A stretch of 64,000 nucleotides of DNA from Pseudoalteromonas caenipelagi (GCF_013140855.1 NZ_JABBPG010000002.1:124001-188000), one strand, 5' to 3'; shown: positions 17,456-25,528, counted from the first letter of the stretch. The notes: generated from the sequence alone by a model not told the origin. Made by a program: numbers and translations.

Positions 17456-17728
17456 ATGGCTTGTGATTGTTTAAACACCTTACTTAAAAGCGCTACTGAA
17501 CGTGTTGCAAAAAGAAACCCACGTATTTTAACGGGAACACTCAAGTTGAACTGGTCAAATATTTCTTTTCAAGGGAATTTGATTATTCCTATAGAGACGA
17601 CTTACAAAAAAGCTAAAGCGGATGGCAAGCCATACAAGAACCCAACGACTGAACACATTTATATGGTTCCAACATTTTGCCCATTTTGTGGCACTAAAAC
17701 ATCAACGAAAGAACAGGAAAAATCATGA
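17456..17728 (+). CDS. Small protein with a C-terminal zinc-finger-like motif
   Basis: The product has 90 residues starting at the ATG at 17456 (AAGGGAT upstream). It begins MACDC and ends with FCPFCGTK, a CxxC pair typical of half a zinc ribbon. Function unknown. Its stop overlaps the start of the second HU gene by 4 nt (ATGA). Confidence 0.65.
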   Translation: MACDCLNTLLKSATERVAKRNPRILTGTLKLNWSNISFQGNLIIPIETTYKKAKADGKPYKNPTTEHIYMVPTFCPFCGTKTSTKEQEKS

Positions 17729-18000
17729 ACAAAGCACAACTTATTCAACAAGTATCAGAAGGCGCAGGCATTAAACTAAAAGATGCTGAAGCGTCGCTAA
17801 ATGCAATTATTGGCGCTGTAACTGAGTCACTTAAACAAGGTGAACCGGTAGCCCTAGTAGGGTTTGGTACTTTCGAAGTAACGGAACGAGCTGAACGCAC
17901 AGGCCGTAACCCGCAGACTGGAGAGGCGATCCAAATTGCAGCAGCTAAAGTGCCTAAGTTCAAAGCAGGAAAAGCGTTAAAAGACGCGGTTAACAGTTAG
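17725..18000 (+). CDS. HU-family DNA-binding protein, second copy
   Basis: The product has 91 residues, close to bacterial HU throughout: [44 protein letters not shown] and [14 protein letters not shown]. It is far less diverged than the HU-like protein encoded at 16604. It is the last gene before a strong terminator and therefore closes the early operon. A role in compacting or bending phage DNA during transposition is likely. Confidence 0.92.
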   Translation: MNKAQLIQQVSEGAGIKLKDAEASLNAIIGAVTESLKQGEPVALVGFGTFEVTERAERTGRNPQTGEAIQIAAAKVPKFKAGKALKDAVNS

Positions 18001-18018
18001 ACAAATTGAGTACCTCAG

Positions 18019-18037
18019 GGGGCTTCGGCCCCTTTTT
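18019..18037 (+). terminator. Terminator of the early operon
   Basis: GGGGC and GCCCC pair around a TTCG tetraloop and are followed by five T. It separates the early operon from gemA and the following genes. Confidence 0.85.
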
Positions 18038-18052
18038 AAGATTGGAGTTGTT

Positions 18053-18490
18053 ATGCAAATTAACAGAAATGCTTATTACGGCCTGATCCACAAAGGTGCG
18101 GCAAGTTTGCTTGGTTTAAACCAAATGTTGCCAGACGATGCTGACGCGGTTTATAGGCATTGGCTAAAGCAACGTACAAGCAAAACTAGTTGCAAAGACT
18201 TAACCGATGCCCAGCTAAAGGCGCTTAAAAATTTGTTAGAAGCCAAAGGCGCGTTACCGAAACCTGTTGCAAAGGCACAGCAGCAAACGAGACAGAATAA
18301 CAACCCTACAAACAAGCAATATAAAAAACTGACCGCAGTCGTTAAGTCAAAGGGTTGGTCGGGTTTAGGTGCCCCAGAGTTAGCTGGTTTTATACAACGC
18401 ACAACGCAGCAGCAATGTGTATCAGTCTATCAGCTAGATAGACGCCAAATGTCAAACGTGATCACCGGGTTGGAGAAGTGGAAAGTATGA
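18053..18490 (+). CDS. GemA-like regulatory protein (Mu gp16, DUF1018)
   Basis: The product has 145 residues with the family layout: an N-terminal helical part with a WLKQ segment (ADAVYRHWLKQRTSKTSCKDLT) and a C-terminal domain ending RRQMSNVITGLEKWKV. In Mu, GemA modulates host gene expression and DNA supercoiling. It follows the early terminator after about 15 nt with GGAG before its ATG, so it probably begins a middle transcript or depends on read-through. The next gene overlaps its end. Confidence 0.8.
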   Translation: MQINRNAYYGLIHKGAASLLGLNQMLPDDADAVYRHWLKQRTSKTSCKDLTDAQLKALKNLLEAKGALPKPVAKAQQQTRQNNNPTNKQYKKLTAVVKSKGWSGLGAPELAGFIQRTTQQQCVSVYQLDRRQMSNVITGLEKWKV

Positions 18491-18840
18491 AAGATTCAGC
18501 AGAAAAGTTAAAAGATAAGTACGGCTCTTTAGCCAAACTCGCGAATAAATGCGGCATGGATAGAACCACTATATACAGAGTACTAAACGGCACGTACACG
18601 GGTGATATAGCGCCACATATTGAAAAAATTAATGCACAGCTTAATGCTGATCATTTGGACTTCCAACTTGATTTAGAGTCACTATCACGGCTCACAATCC
18701 CCCGCAATATTGTAAGCAGAGTCGAAGCGCTCAAAGGCACAGTTCAAACCATCACTAACCACTGTCCAGAGCACACACGCGAGCTGTTACAACTGGTTGT
18801 ATTTGAACTAGAGGATATTTATCAGCTATGCAACAACTAA
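18487..18840 (+). CDS. Helix-turn-helix protein resembling the N-terminal domain of Mu B
   Basis: The product has 117 residues from the ATG at 18487; a GTG at 18478 in frame is possible. The segment SLAKLANKCGMDRTTIYRVLNGTY is a helix-turn-helix of the CI type. The run LNGTYTGDI followed by a short helix with HIEKI is like the N-terminal domain of Mu B, which the B protein here lacks. The C-terminal half is helical and unknown. It is also one of the few DNA-binding proteins encoded just before the late genes and so a candidate for the late activator. Confidence 0.7.
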   Translation: MKDSAEKLKDKYGSLAKLANKCGMDRTTIYRVLNGTYTGDIAPHIEKINAQLNADHLDFQLDLESLSRLTIPRNIVSRVEALKGTVQTITNHCPEHTRELLQLVVFELEDIYQLCNN

Positions 18841-19076
18841 ACAACCATGCGATAGTTAGCCCTCAATCAGTGGAAGATGTTGAGGTAATTTTAAAAAGTC
18901 ATTGGCCTGAAGGTTGGATACCTGTAAGCGAGTTTTTTGAAAAGTTTGGTATTGGTCGGATTGACCAAAACGTGATCAAGTCGGAACTTGGTTGCGTTGA
19001 TGTATTTAAGCTCGTTGATGTCGCTGATCTCATTTGGGATAGATCGAACTATGGCGCAGCAGACTCTGCAAACTAA
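18828..19076 (+). CDS. Hypothetical phage protein, middle region
   Basis: The product has 82 residues and starts inside the previous gene (13-nt overlap). It has a compact mixed composition (SHWPEGWIPVSEFFEKFGIGRID) and no motif that I recognise. Its place before the late genes makes a regulatory role possible. Confidence 0.6.
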   Translation: MQQLNNHAIVSPQSVEDVEVILKSHWPEGWIPVSEFFEKFGIGRIDQNVIKSELGCVDVFKLVDVADLIWDRSNYGAADSAN

Positions 19077-19245
19077 TTTGGTGCCAGCCAGCAAGCACGT
19101 TGTTGGTTGTGCTCGAACCCGACGCTCTAAAATCAAAGAGCTACATTTTTTCGCTTGCCGCTTTCACGGCTGGTATGTGTTTGTTGAAAGTGCCCATAAC
19201 CCCCAGCCCCCAAAGTCTGGGGACCAGTTAGAACTAGATTTTTAA
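19051..19245 (+). CDS. Hypothetical small phage protein
   Basis: The product has 64 residues from the ATG at 19051, which overlaps the previous gene by 26 nt and has GGGAT upstream. The stretch CARTRRSKIKELHFFAC recalls the Ogr/Delta late activators of P2-like phages (A-R-T-S-R ... C), but the full four-cysteine zinc pattern is absent. It is the last gene before the late region. Confidence 0.5.
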   Translation: MAQQTLQTNLVPASKHVVGCARTRRSKIKELHFFACRFHGWYVFVESAHNPQPPKSGDQLELDF

Positions 19246-19272
19246 CTTTCCAGACTCACTCAACATTAACAA

Positions 19273-19776
19273 TTAACGTTTTAACGCCTCAGCTAACTTA
19301 TTCGTTTTATCCTGGCTTGATTTACTCGTACCAACATAAAATTGCACACATGCGACCCAACATGTTTGTAACGTACCCAACATAAACATGGCGAGGTGCT
19401 GCCGCTCTGTTGACAGATCAATAATCAAAATTGCTGTCATAGCTCCAAAAAATCCGACGGTTAGTAATAGAGTTAACACGGCTGGCATATTAGATTTAGT
19501 CAGCACTTGCATCATTCTCGCATCACGTTTATCCGCAAAATATAGCTGATCATGGGTAATCCCAAGTTCCTTCATCTTAACCGAAAAATCGTACTCGGCT
19601 TGTTGTAATGCGGCGATGTCTGCGTCTGTAGGTTGTTTTAAACGATGTTCCACTTGTGCATCATCATCATCACCAAAAGCCAATTTAATAACCTGACTTG
19701 CAAGCCCTGCGTATGGGCCACCAATCGCTGTTACTAGCGTTGGGGCAACATCTTTGAATGTATCTAGTAGTTTCAT
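19273..19776 (-). CDS. Holin of the three-TM GTA type
   Basis: The product has 167 residues. An N-terminal Gly/Ala-rich segment (APTLVTAIGGPYAGLASQVI), a charged middle part with RDARMMQVLTKSNMPAVL, and two strong membrane segments near the C-terminus fit the GTA_holin_3TM family. It would make the membrane lesion that lets the lysozyme reach the cell wall. It is transcribed leftward alone, from the late promoter at 19797-19835, with an AAGGAGG site before the ATG. Confidence 0.8.
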   Translation of the reverse strand: MKLLDTFKDVAPTLVTAIGGPYAGLASQVIKLAFGDDDDAQVEHRLKQPTDADIAALQQAEYDFSVKMKELGITHDQLYFADKRDARMMQVLTKSNMPAVLTLLLTVGFFGAMTAILIIDLSTERQHLAMFMLGTLQTCWVACVQFYVGTSKSSQDKTNKLAEALKR

Positions 19777-19796
19777 TGCGTCCTCCTTTTACACAA

Positions 19797-19862
19797 AGTC
19801 TATGCAAAAGTTAAAAAACGCTTTGCTGTACAGCAGCCTAAATTTTTCAGCTCAAATAGAAT
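19797..19862. promoter_or_regulatory. Late promoter pair 1 around the palindrome TGCTGTACAGCA
   Basis: The palindrome lies at 19824-19835. Rightward, 21 bp after it, TAGAAT (19857-19862) is a -10 box for the gene at 19908. Leftward, 21 bp away on the other strand, TAGACT (19802-19797) is a -10 box for the holin gene. The centre of the palindrome would be near -40 for both, where class II activators bind. Confidence 0.75.
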
Positions 19863-19907
19863 GAAACGACAAAACGACGAAATGTAACCGACATTATGGG
19901 GGAATGT

Positions 19908-20168
19908 ATGAGCTTAGTATTTCACAGGGTCACTGAGGGGGAATTTGTGAGGTTGTTTGAAACTGGTGTTATGCGTAAGTTTATAGCACAACAAAGCAGC
20001 CAACGAAACAAATACCATTTAATCGGTATCGCGCCAGAAACTCGAACAGCTTATACAATCCGCCACGGTCGAGTTGACGAACTGCGTACATGGCGGTTGG
20101 ATAATCTCGGGCAGTGGTTAGCAGCGAAAAAAGTCACGAGCTGGGAAGTTCAAAACAAACCAAGCTAG
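19908..20168 (+). CDS. Hypothetical late phage protein
   Basis: The product has 86 residues from the ATG at 19908 (GGGGGAA upstream). It reads as a compact mixed protein (KYHLIGIAPETRTAYTIRHGRVDELRTWRL). I do not recognise it. It is alone between divergent blocks and convergent with the baseplate J gene, whose stop adjoins its own. The late promoter at 19824-19862 should drive it. Confidence 0.6.
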   Translation: MSLVFHRVTEGEFVRLFETGVMRKFIAQQSSQRNKYHLIGIAPETRTAYTIRHGRVDELRTWRLDNLGQWLAAKKVTSWEVQNKPS

Positions 20169-21293
20169 CTAACGCGCCGCTTCATCTACAATTGCGCTAG
20201 TAATTGTTACGCCAGTACAAACCGGAAATTGATCATTAGAGAGTTGCTGAAACCCAAGCGTTGTAGTTGCTCTGTATACACCCGGTAGCGACTGGCAAGC
20301 TGTGATCAATTGCTCAGGAACTATGTCCCGTCCAAGTTGATTACGCCAATCATCCACTATCGTTTCTACTTTTGCTTTAGCGCTTTGCTCGCTTGGGTCC
20401 GTCATTGTCGCTTGATTGCGGTAAAACTGCAGCACTATCTCCACACTAAAATTAACAGCGCTAGGCAATTTTAATGTAACCCTGTCACCCACTGGGCGCA
20501 CCTTTTTATCACTGATTGTATTCATGATCAGTTGTTGCATAGCATCGTCTGGAATTTGCCCACCGCGTAGTAGCGCAATCACTTCAACTTCACTGGGTGC
20601 TGGGCTTGTTACCTTTGCATCAACGATATTTTGATGGGCTGAACGAGTATAAAAAATATAACTGTCCTCAGAGCCTGCGGTCGAGAATTTAGCGGGGGCC
20701 AGTTGTAAACGTACTCGGTATGCATCATCCGATTCTGGTGCTATCCCACCAGATGACGTATCAATGTTGCTGACAGATTGTACGTATGCCAGCGGCTGAG
20801 TGAGCTGGTTGATCTCACCAGGTAAAAACCCATTGCCACCAGTACCGGCGGTGCTGCACATCAAAATGGCATCTACTTGGTTTTGACTCGGCATCACAGT
20901 AATTGCGGCTTGTGTTACAAAAATGGTTTTATTGTCGCTTGCGCGTACTTCTGTACCACTTGGCATCGTAAATGGCTGTGCATGACCATTGCATTTAAAT
21001 ACCGCTCGCACTAATGCTGAGGCTGCTGGTAATCTTGGCGTTGCCATAAATTGACCATATTGATCTAGTCGTTCGCCTACAGCAAAAGCCAGCAAGTTTT
21101 GTAATGACTCATAGTTGATCTGTTGGCGTAATAAATCGCCCTCATAAGCGACTTGTTCAAGCAAGAATGTTTCTGGGTATGTTTGCGCTGGGTATGTCCC
21201 TGTGCCTGCTTGATATTGCTGTTTTAACCTGGCTAGACGCTCTTGAAAAGTGGTGTTGTCTAGCTCAGGTGCCTGTAGTAATGAGATATCCAC
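20169..21293 (-). CDS. Baseplate assembly protein J (P2 gpJ-like)
   Basis: The product has 374 residues. The baseplate J fold is seen in FLLEQVAYEGDLLRQQINYE, LAFAVGERLDQYGQ and the conserved SGGIAPESDDAYRVRLQLAPAKFSTAGSEDSYIFYTRSA. It forms part of the baseplate wedge at the tail tip. It is the last gene of the leftward tail operon that begins at 24761. Confidence 0.9.
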   Translation of the reverse strand: MDISLLQAPELDNTTFQERLARLKQQYQAGTGTYPAQTYPETFLLEQVAYEGDLLRQQINYESLQNLLAFAVGERLDQYGQFMATPRLPAASALVRAVFKCNGHAQPFTMPSGTEVRASDNKTIFVTQAAITVMPSQNQVDAILMCSTAGTGGNGFLPGEINQLTQPLAYVQSVSNIDTSSGGIAPESDDAYRVRLQLAPAKFSTAGSEDSYIFYTRSAHQNIVDAKVTSPAPSEVEVIALLRGGQIPDDAMQQLIMNTISDKKVRPVGDRVTLKLPSAVNFSVEIVLQFYRNQATMTDPSEQSAKAKVETIVDDWRNQLGRDIVPEQLITACQSLPGVYRATTTLGFQQLSNDQFPVCTGVTITSAIVDEAAR

Positions 21294-21296
21294 GAC

Positions 21297-22277
21297 TTAC
21301 TCCTTTACTTTTAAGTTGATTCGGGTCGTCCAACCGGTTGTGCTGTTTAGCGTTGTTGTAACTTTCTCAGCTAGCCAGTTCTCAGGCAGTTTTCCCGCAT
21401 TGTTCAGTTTAATAGTCGAACCTGCATCTATGGTTGAACCAGTCAGAGTTACGGTACCAGTGCCTCCGGCGGCTTTATTTTGCGCTTTTAACTGTGTCAG
21501 GCATTTATGCTGTGCATCACTGATATCATTAGCAATATCATAAAGCTTTAGTGTCTTATCGCCTGGTATTCCGTCAGCGGTCTCGGTATGTGTGATCAGT
21601 TTTTTTTGCTGTGTATCATAAAACTGTATCGTCGCTTTGGCGTAGGCTTTGCGCGGGTTTATCTCAAAACTGGCCGCTTTTAAACGCGGATCTTGTTTTA
21701 TATCGATAGCGACATCTGTAACAGGTGGTTTGGATAGAAACAGCAACAGGTCGCCTTTGATTGCATAGTAATAACCATACTGTTTGCTGAGCCGCTGTAA
21801 TAGTTGGTGTGCTGATTCTTGGCGCATGTCTAACCGCTTCAGATTTTGGTCTTGGCCATCAACATTTGGATTAAGCCCCGTTTCACCTGCTAATGTGCCA
21901 ACCACGGCATGCAATGAAGTATTGGCAAATGCGCGGCTTTGCACTTTCTCCAATGCGTCACGGTTAATTTCCTGTGCAAGTGCTGATACCACGAATACAC
22001 TGGGGTTAAACCGAGGGGCTACTTTATCAATTGCGTATTTTCCCAGTGCCCAGCGGCCACTATCAGAGATGATCACCGGCTCAATTAAATCGCCATAGTC
22101 AGGGAACCACTCGTTATTAAATCGCCCATCTTTGTTGTTTAGGCGCAATGTTATTTCATCTCGACCACCCTCGATTGAATCAGTAAACGTAAACTCTTCA
22201 ACAAATGCGCTTAGATCTTCGCTTACATCTTGGCCTGCCCAGGTTAACGCTAATTTGGGTTGTTTTAGCGTCGCCAT
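21297..22277 (-). CDS. Tail protein D (P2 gpD-like baseplate hub)
   Basis: The product has 326 residues with the late-control gene D layout: LTWAGQDVSEDLSAFVEEFTFTDSIEGGRDEITLRL at the start, the KYAIDKVAPRFNP segment, and QESAHQLLQRLSKQYGYYYAIKGDLL. It forms the hub between the tail tube and the spike. It overlaps the preceding gpX-like gene by 13 nt. Confidence 0.88.
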   Translation of the reverse strand: MATLKQPKLALTWAGQDVSEDLSAFVEEFTFTDSIEGGRDEITLRLNNKDGRFNNEWFPDYGDLIEPVIISDSGRWALGKYAIDKVAPRFNPSVFVVSALAQEINRDALEKVQSRAFANTSLHAVVGTLAGETGLNPNVDGQDQNLKRLDMRQESAHQLLQRLSKQYGYYYAIKGDLLLFLSKPPVTDVAIDIKQDPRLKAASFEINPRKAYAKATIQFYDTQQKKLITHTETADGIPGDKTLKLYDIANDISDAQHKCLTQLKAQNKAAGGTGTVTLTGSTIDAGSTIKLNNAGKLPENWLAEKVTTTLNSTTGWTTRINLKVKE

Positions 22278-22489
22278 GGTGCCGTTCCTACGGTTTGTTG
22301 TGGTATTTGCTGGATGCTAGGTAAATTAATTTTGAGCCCAGCTATCAACGTAGTTGCATAGCGCGTTGAGGGGAGCAATTGAGGATTTGCGGCAATAATA
22401 CTGTTCACCGTATCCATATCGGAGCGGCCCAGCGTACGCACCGCAAGCTGATCCCAGCGCTCCCCATCTCTACTAACTGTGCTATTCAT
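22265..22489 (-). CDS. Tail protein X (P2 gpX-like, LysM-type)
   Basis: The product has 74 residues, the usual size. The pattern ERWDQLAVRTLGR, then IIAANPQ and LIAGLKINLP, is that of P2 gpX with its LysM-like fold. It overlaps both neighbours (gpU-like upstream, gpD-like downstream). Confidence 0.88.
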   Translation of the reverse strand: MNSTVSRDGERWDQLAVRTLGRSDMDTVNSIIAANPQLLPSTRYATTLIAGLKINLPSIQQIPQQTVGTAPWRR

Positions 22490-22860
22490 GGGCGAACCTC
22501 TACTAAGTTAACAGTGAGCTTAATCACGCGCGTGTGGCCTTCGGGGGATGTGTTGAGCAAATCTTTTTTTATCTCACGGATTGCAAATTGACCAACTTGT
22601 TTACCGCCAATCACCAATGGTGCGTAGGTGCCTATGCTTGCTGCGTCGCTCAACTGGCCATAAATACTATCGGGATCACAATAACGGCTGTTTAGCGTCC
22701 ACGACATAATGGTCGAATGCTCGTCTTCACCCATAAATTCATGGCTTGGGTATCTATTAATAAGCGCATGAGCAACCAATCGATATTGCTGTGTGCTCGT
22801 GAGCTTGTCTGGACTCGATGTTGTTTCAAAAATGATTGCGCCCCAGCTCCCCCAAATCAT
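22486..22860 (-). CDS. Tail completion protein U (P2 gpU-like)
   Basis: The product has 124 residues. The opening WGSWGAIIFETTSSPD and the middle LVIGGKQVGQFAIREIKKD fit the P2 gpU family, which ends the tail tube on the head-proximal side. A GGAG site lies 7 nt before the ATG. Confidence 0.85.
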   Translation of the reverse strand: MIWGSWGAIIFETTSSPDKLTSTQQYRLVAHALINRYPSHEFMGEDEHSTIMSWTLNSRYCDPDSIYGQLSDAASIGTYAPLVIGGKQVGQFAIREIKKDLLNTSPEGHTRVIKLTVNLVEVRP

Positions 22861-22864
22861 AAAT

Positions 22865-23398
22865 TTACTCCACGATTAGGTCGTTATCGCCACTTGATAA
22901 CGTGATACGCTGTAAGGTCGGTGGTGTATGATGGCGCAGTACTCGTATACATAGCTCCATTTGCCAGTCTTCACGGTATAAAAACAACTTGTCGTCTTCT
23001 AAGCTGGCAAATTCGCCTTTTACTTTTTTAATGTTGTTAACGCGCCCATATTCAGATAGCGACAGCCCCGTATCTAACGTTATTGGTGCGGTACATTGTG
23101 TTTTAATGTCGTTATCCTGGTGCATAAACTCAGCAACGCGAATAGACAAAGCGAGTGCCTTATCCGTTAAAATCAGCTTTTCGTTACCGCCTTCAATACG
23201 CCAGCTAAACACAATTTTTATCTGTGCCTCGTAGGGTACGTCTGTTTGCTCTAAGCTCTGCGCTAGCGGGTTTAGGGTAAGTTCTCCTGGTAAAAGTCTA
23301 AAGTGGCTTTTAGATCCTGCTTTGCTGGGCTCTATAACACCAGGCATATTCAACAGCTCAGTTAGCTGTTGTTTGAGATGGTCTAGATGTTCATTCAT
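22865..23398 (-). CDS. Hypothetical tail protein
   Basis: The product has 177 residues. I do not recognise a named family. It lies in the tail operon between the methyltransferase gene, which it overlaps by 4 nt, and gpU, so a tail or tail-completion role is likely. The N-terminal half has the alternating hydrophobic pattern of a beta-rich protein (AQIKIVFSWRIEGGNEKLILTDKALALSIRV). Confidence 0.7.
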   Translation of the reverse strand: MNEHLDHLKQQLTELLNMPGVIEPSKAGSKSHFRLLPGELTLNPLAQSLEQTDVPYEAQIKIVFSWRIEGGNEKLILTDKALALSIRVAEFMHQDNDIKTQCTAPITLDTGLSLSEYGRVNNIKKVKGEFASLEDDKLFLYREDWQMELCIRVLRHHTPPTLQRITLSSGDNDLIVE

Positions 23399-24135
23399 GC
23401 AGCATCCTCGTTTACGCCCAACCGTTCACATGCAACAGCAAAGTTATCCGCAGTTATTTCAACACCTACAAATGGGTTTCTTCCCTTACACGCAACACCT
23501 GTGGAACCAGACCCCATAAATGGATCGAGTATGATTTTACCCGGTGGAACTATTTCGACTAAATCTCTCATTAATTCGACTGGCTTCCCTGCGATATGGT
23601 ATTTCCCGCCTTTCATTGGAGAATGTGTAAAACAACCTGGTAATGCGGGTCTCGTTTTGGCACCTGCATCGAGTGGCCCTTTAGTGCCCCAAGCCACATA
23701 CTCGCACTGTGCCCTAAATTGTCCTTTTTGAGGGCGCGACGCTTTGGTTTTATCCCATGGCACAATGCCACGTTGAATAAATCCGGCTGTTTGTAATGCT
23801 GTGCAAGTTAAAGGCAACTGCCGCCAATCGCTGAACAGCAGAACATATGCGCTAACTTCTAACGCCCTGTATGCTTCGGTCAACCACAAGTTCATCCAAG
23901 CCAGTTGACTAAACTGATCTCGGTTATCGCCTACAAATTCTGGGTAAAGGTCTTTAAATCCCGTGCCTTGATATTTAGCGCTAGTTTTTTGCACTCGGTC
24001 AGAACGATGAAGACCTCCAGAGCTATAAGGGTTATCTGTGATCAATGACCCTATACTTTCGCTCGGTAATGTCTGCAAAAAGTTCAGCGCTTCTCCATTA
24101 ACTAATTTTTGTTCTTGGTTTTCTATGATTCTCAT
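23395..24135 (-). CDS. DNA N4/N6 methyltransferase in the tail operon
   Basis: The product has 246 residues of the beta-class amino-methyltransferases: the catalytic motif is DNPY (a variant of DPPY) near residue 34, and the S-adenosylmethionine motif DPFMGSGST is near residue 210. There is no partner restriction enzyme. It starts with a 4-nt overlap in the virion morphogenesis gene and would be made late, when phage DNA is packaged, so protection of virion DNA against host restriction (the job that Mom does in Mu) is a reasonable inference. Confidence 0.9.
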   Translation of the reverse strand: MRIIENQEQKLVNGEALNFLQTLPSESIGSLITDNPYSSGGLHRSDRVQKTSAKYQGTGFKDLYPEFVGDNRDQFSQLAWMNLWLTEAYRALEVSAYVLLFSDWRQLPLTCTALQTAGFIQRGIVPWDKTKASRPQKGQFRAQCEYVAWGTKGPLDAGAKTRPALPGCFTHSPMKGGKYHIAGKPVELMRDLVEIVPPGKIILDPFMGSGSTGVACKGRNPFVGVEITADNFAVACERLGVNEDAA

Positions 24136-24761
24136 TTGGTTACTCCCGACATATAGCTTTTCACAAATTGTCTCAGCTCTAACTTTTGCGCTTTGGTTAG
24201 CCTCATAAATCGACGCGCAGGTACCACAACCTGCTTTTTACGATAGAACAGCAAATATGCTGGACGTTGCTTTTTACCGTTCTTGTCTAGTTTGGCTGGC
24301 AACTTTAGTCCGATCCCTTTCTGGCCAACTGGTGGCGTACCAAGCACTGAGCCACCGCGCCAGACGATTGACCAGCCCCGAGACTCCAGCGAGCTTAAAA
24401 AACCGCGAACGCCTCTAATATTTGTTTGTAGCTTCACCTGCCGTGTGGCTGGTATCGTCAACATCTTGGCCGTTTTCGGCTTAATCACTCCGCCGTTATT
24501 AAGTAATGGCGCATGAGCTTTATTGGTGCCCACCAATAACGAGTCATTACGAGTTGTATAGGCAATGCTTGCCCGTAATTCGCCCGTGTCCTTCAGTGGC
24601 CCTTTGTTGCCTTTCAAACGACGAGTTAATGCACTATTGCCAGGCTCGCTAAAATCACTGATCACCTGCTGCACACCAGCAACAACCAACGGCCCCAAAG
24701 CCTCAGGCAAACCATGCGCTAGTCGCTCAAATTTATGTAACGAACTCAAAAAATTTTTCAT
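24132..24761 (-). CDS. Virion morphogenesis protein (Mu gpG / P2 gpS-like)
   Basis: The product has 209 residues with the family pattern GPLKDTGELRASIAYTTRNDSLLVGTNKAHAPLLNNGG and a basic C-terminal half ending RRFMRLTKAQKLELRQFV. Such proteins act in tail completion and head-tail joining. I chose the ATG at 24761. It has no ribosome-binding site, and the predicted late transcript starts exactly there, so the mRNA may be leaderless. An in-frame extension to a TTG at 24839 would span the late promoter and was not accepted. Confidence 0.8.
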   Translation of the reverse strand: MKNFLSSLHKFERLAHGLPEALGPLVVAGVQQVISDFSEPGNSALTRRLKGNKGPLKDTGELRASIAYTTRNDSLLVGTNKAHAPLLNNGGVIKPKTAKMLTIPATRQVKLQTNIRGVRGFLSSLESRGWSIVWRGGSVLGTPPVGQKGIGLKLPAKLDKNGKKQRPAYLLFYRKKQVVVPARRFMRLTKAQKLELRQFVKSYMSGVTK

Positions 24762-24767
24762 GCTGCA

Positions 24768-24833
24768 AGTGTGACAGATTGCTCCGCGCTGCTTTGCTGT
24801 ACAGCAATGCGCGCACGTCGTAATAGCTAAACT
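24768..24833. promoter_or_regulatory. Late promoter pair 2 around the palindrome TGCTGTACAGCA
   Basis: The palindrome is at 24795-24806, inside TTGCTGTACAGCAA. Rightward at 21 bp, TAAACT (24828-24833) serves the lysozyme-packaging block. Leftward at the same distance the hexamer is CACACT (24773-24768), a weaker -10 box; transcription from it would start at 24761, the A of the ATG of the tail operon. Confidence 0.7.
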
Positions 24834-24870
24834 GGCCAATAAGTTAATTACATGGTTACGAGGAAACCGG

Positions 24871-25380
24871 ATGCGTATTTATCAATTACTAAAACGACAT
24901 GAAGGACTGCGATTATCAGCGTATCAATGCAGCGCAGGTAAATGGACAATTGGTATAGGCCGAAACTTGGAAGACAATCCATTGTCTGTGGATGAAATCG
25001 ACGCACTTTCATCAATGGGTGTGAAGTGCTGCGAACCAAAAGCGATGCGGCTTTCTGAAGAGAGCCAAGCGTATTACTTGCTCGCCAATGACATAGAGAA
25101 AATTAATGAAAAGCTACCAGAGATGTTTAGCAACTGGTCAGAGATCAGTTACACACGTCGTGATGTGCTGCGTGATATGGCATTTAATTTGGGACTAAGT
25201 GGCCTAGCGAACTTTACAAAAATGCGAGCGGCTATCGAGGCTGGAAATTGGGTCGACGCCACATTCGAAATGCTTAATTCTCGTTGGGCTCGGCAAGTTG
25301 GCGACTGTTTGGGGCAACGGGCTTACACACTAGCCAAAATGATGACATCCGATGAATATCCAGAGTGGACCCATGGATAA
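24871..25380 (+). CDS. Phage endolysin, T4-type lysozyme (GH24)
   Basis: The product has 169 residues. The catalytic triad has the GH24 spacing: Glu11 (RHEG), Cys20 in place of the Asp of T4 lysozyme, and Thr26 (WTIGIGR). Cys at this position occurs in active family members. There is no signal peptide, so it should need the holin to reach the cell wall. The ATG has a GAGGAAA site. It opens the late block that continues to the terminase. Confidence 0.9.
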   Translation: MRIYQLLKRHEGLRLSAYQCSAGKWTIGIGRNLEDNPLSVDEIDALSSMGVKCCEPKAMRLSEESQAYYLLANDIEKINEKLPEMFSNWSEISYTRRDVLRDMAFNLGLSGLANFTKMRAAIEAGNWVDATFEMLNSRWARQVGDCLGQRAYTLAKMMTSDEYPEWTHG

Positions 25381-25528
25381 CATGACCATGCTAGAAGCCA
25401 CCATGTGGCAAATGTCATTACAACAGCCTGATACCACCTCAGAAGCAGAGCTAAAGAAAAAGGCTGAGTCATCAATTAAGCGCTGGAACGACCAGCGCAA
25501 AAAATTGAATTTAAAGGAATGGACATGA
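25373..25528 (+). CDS. Small late protein of 51 residues
   Basis: The reading frame starts at an ATG inside the end of the lysozyme gene and ends with an ATGA overlap into the next gene. The product (beginning MDNMTMLEATMWQ) is charged and helical, with AELKKKAESSIKRWNDQRKK near the end. It is too short to classify. Tight overlaps on both sides make it likely to be real. Its place recalls the small proteins between lysis and packaging genes in Mu. Confidence 0.55.
   Translation: MDNMTMLEATMWQMSLQQPDTTSEAELKKKAESSIKRWNDQRKKLNLKEWT

Noticed and set aside
19051..19245. Ogr/Delta-type late activator
   Set aside because: Only a short similar stretch is present; the zinc-binding CxxC pair is missing, so the family is not assigned.
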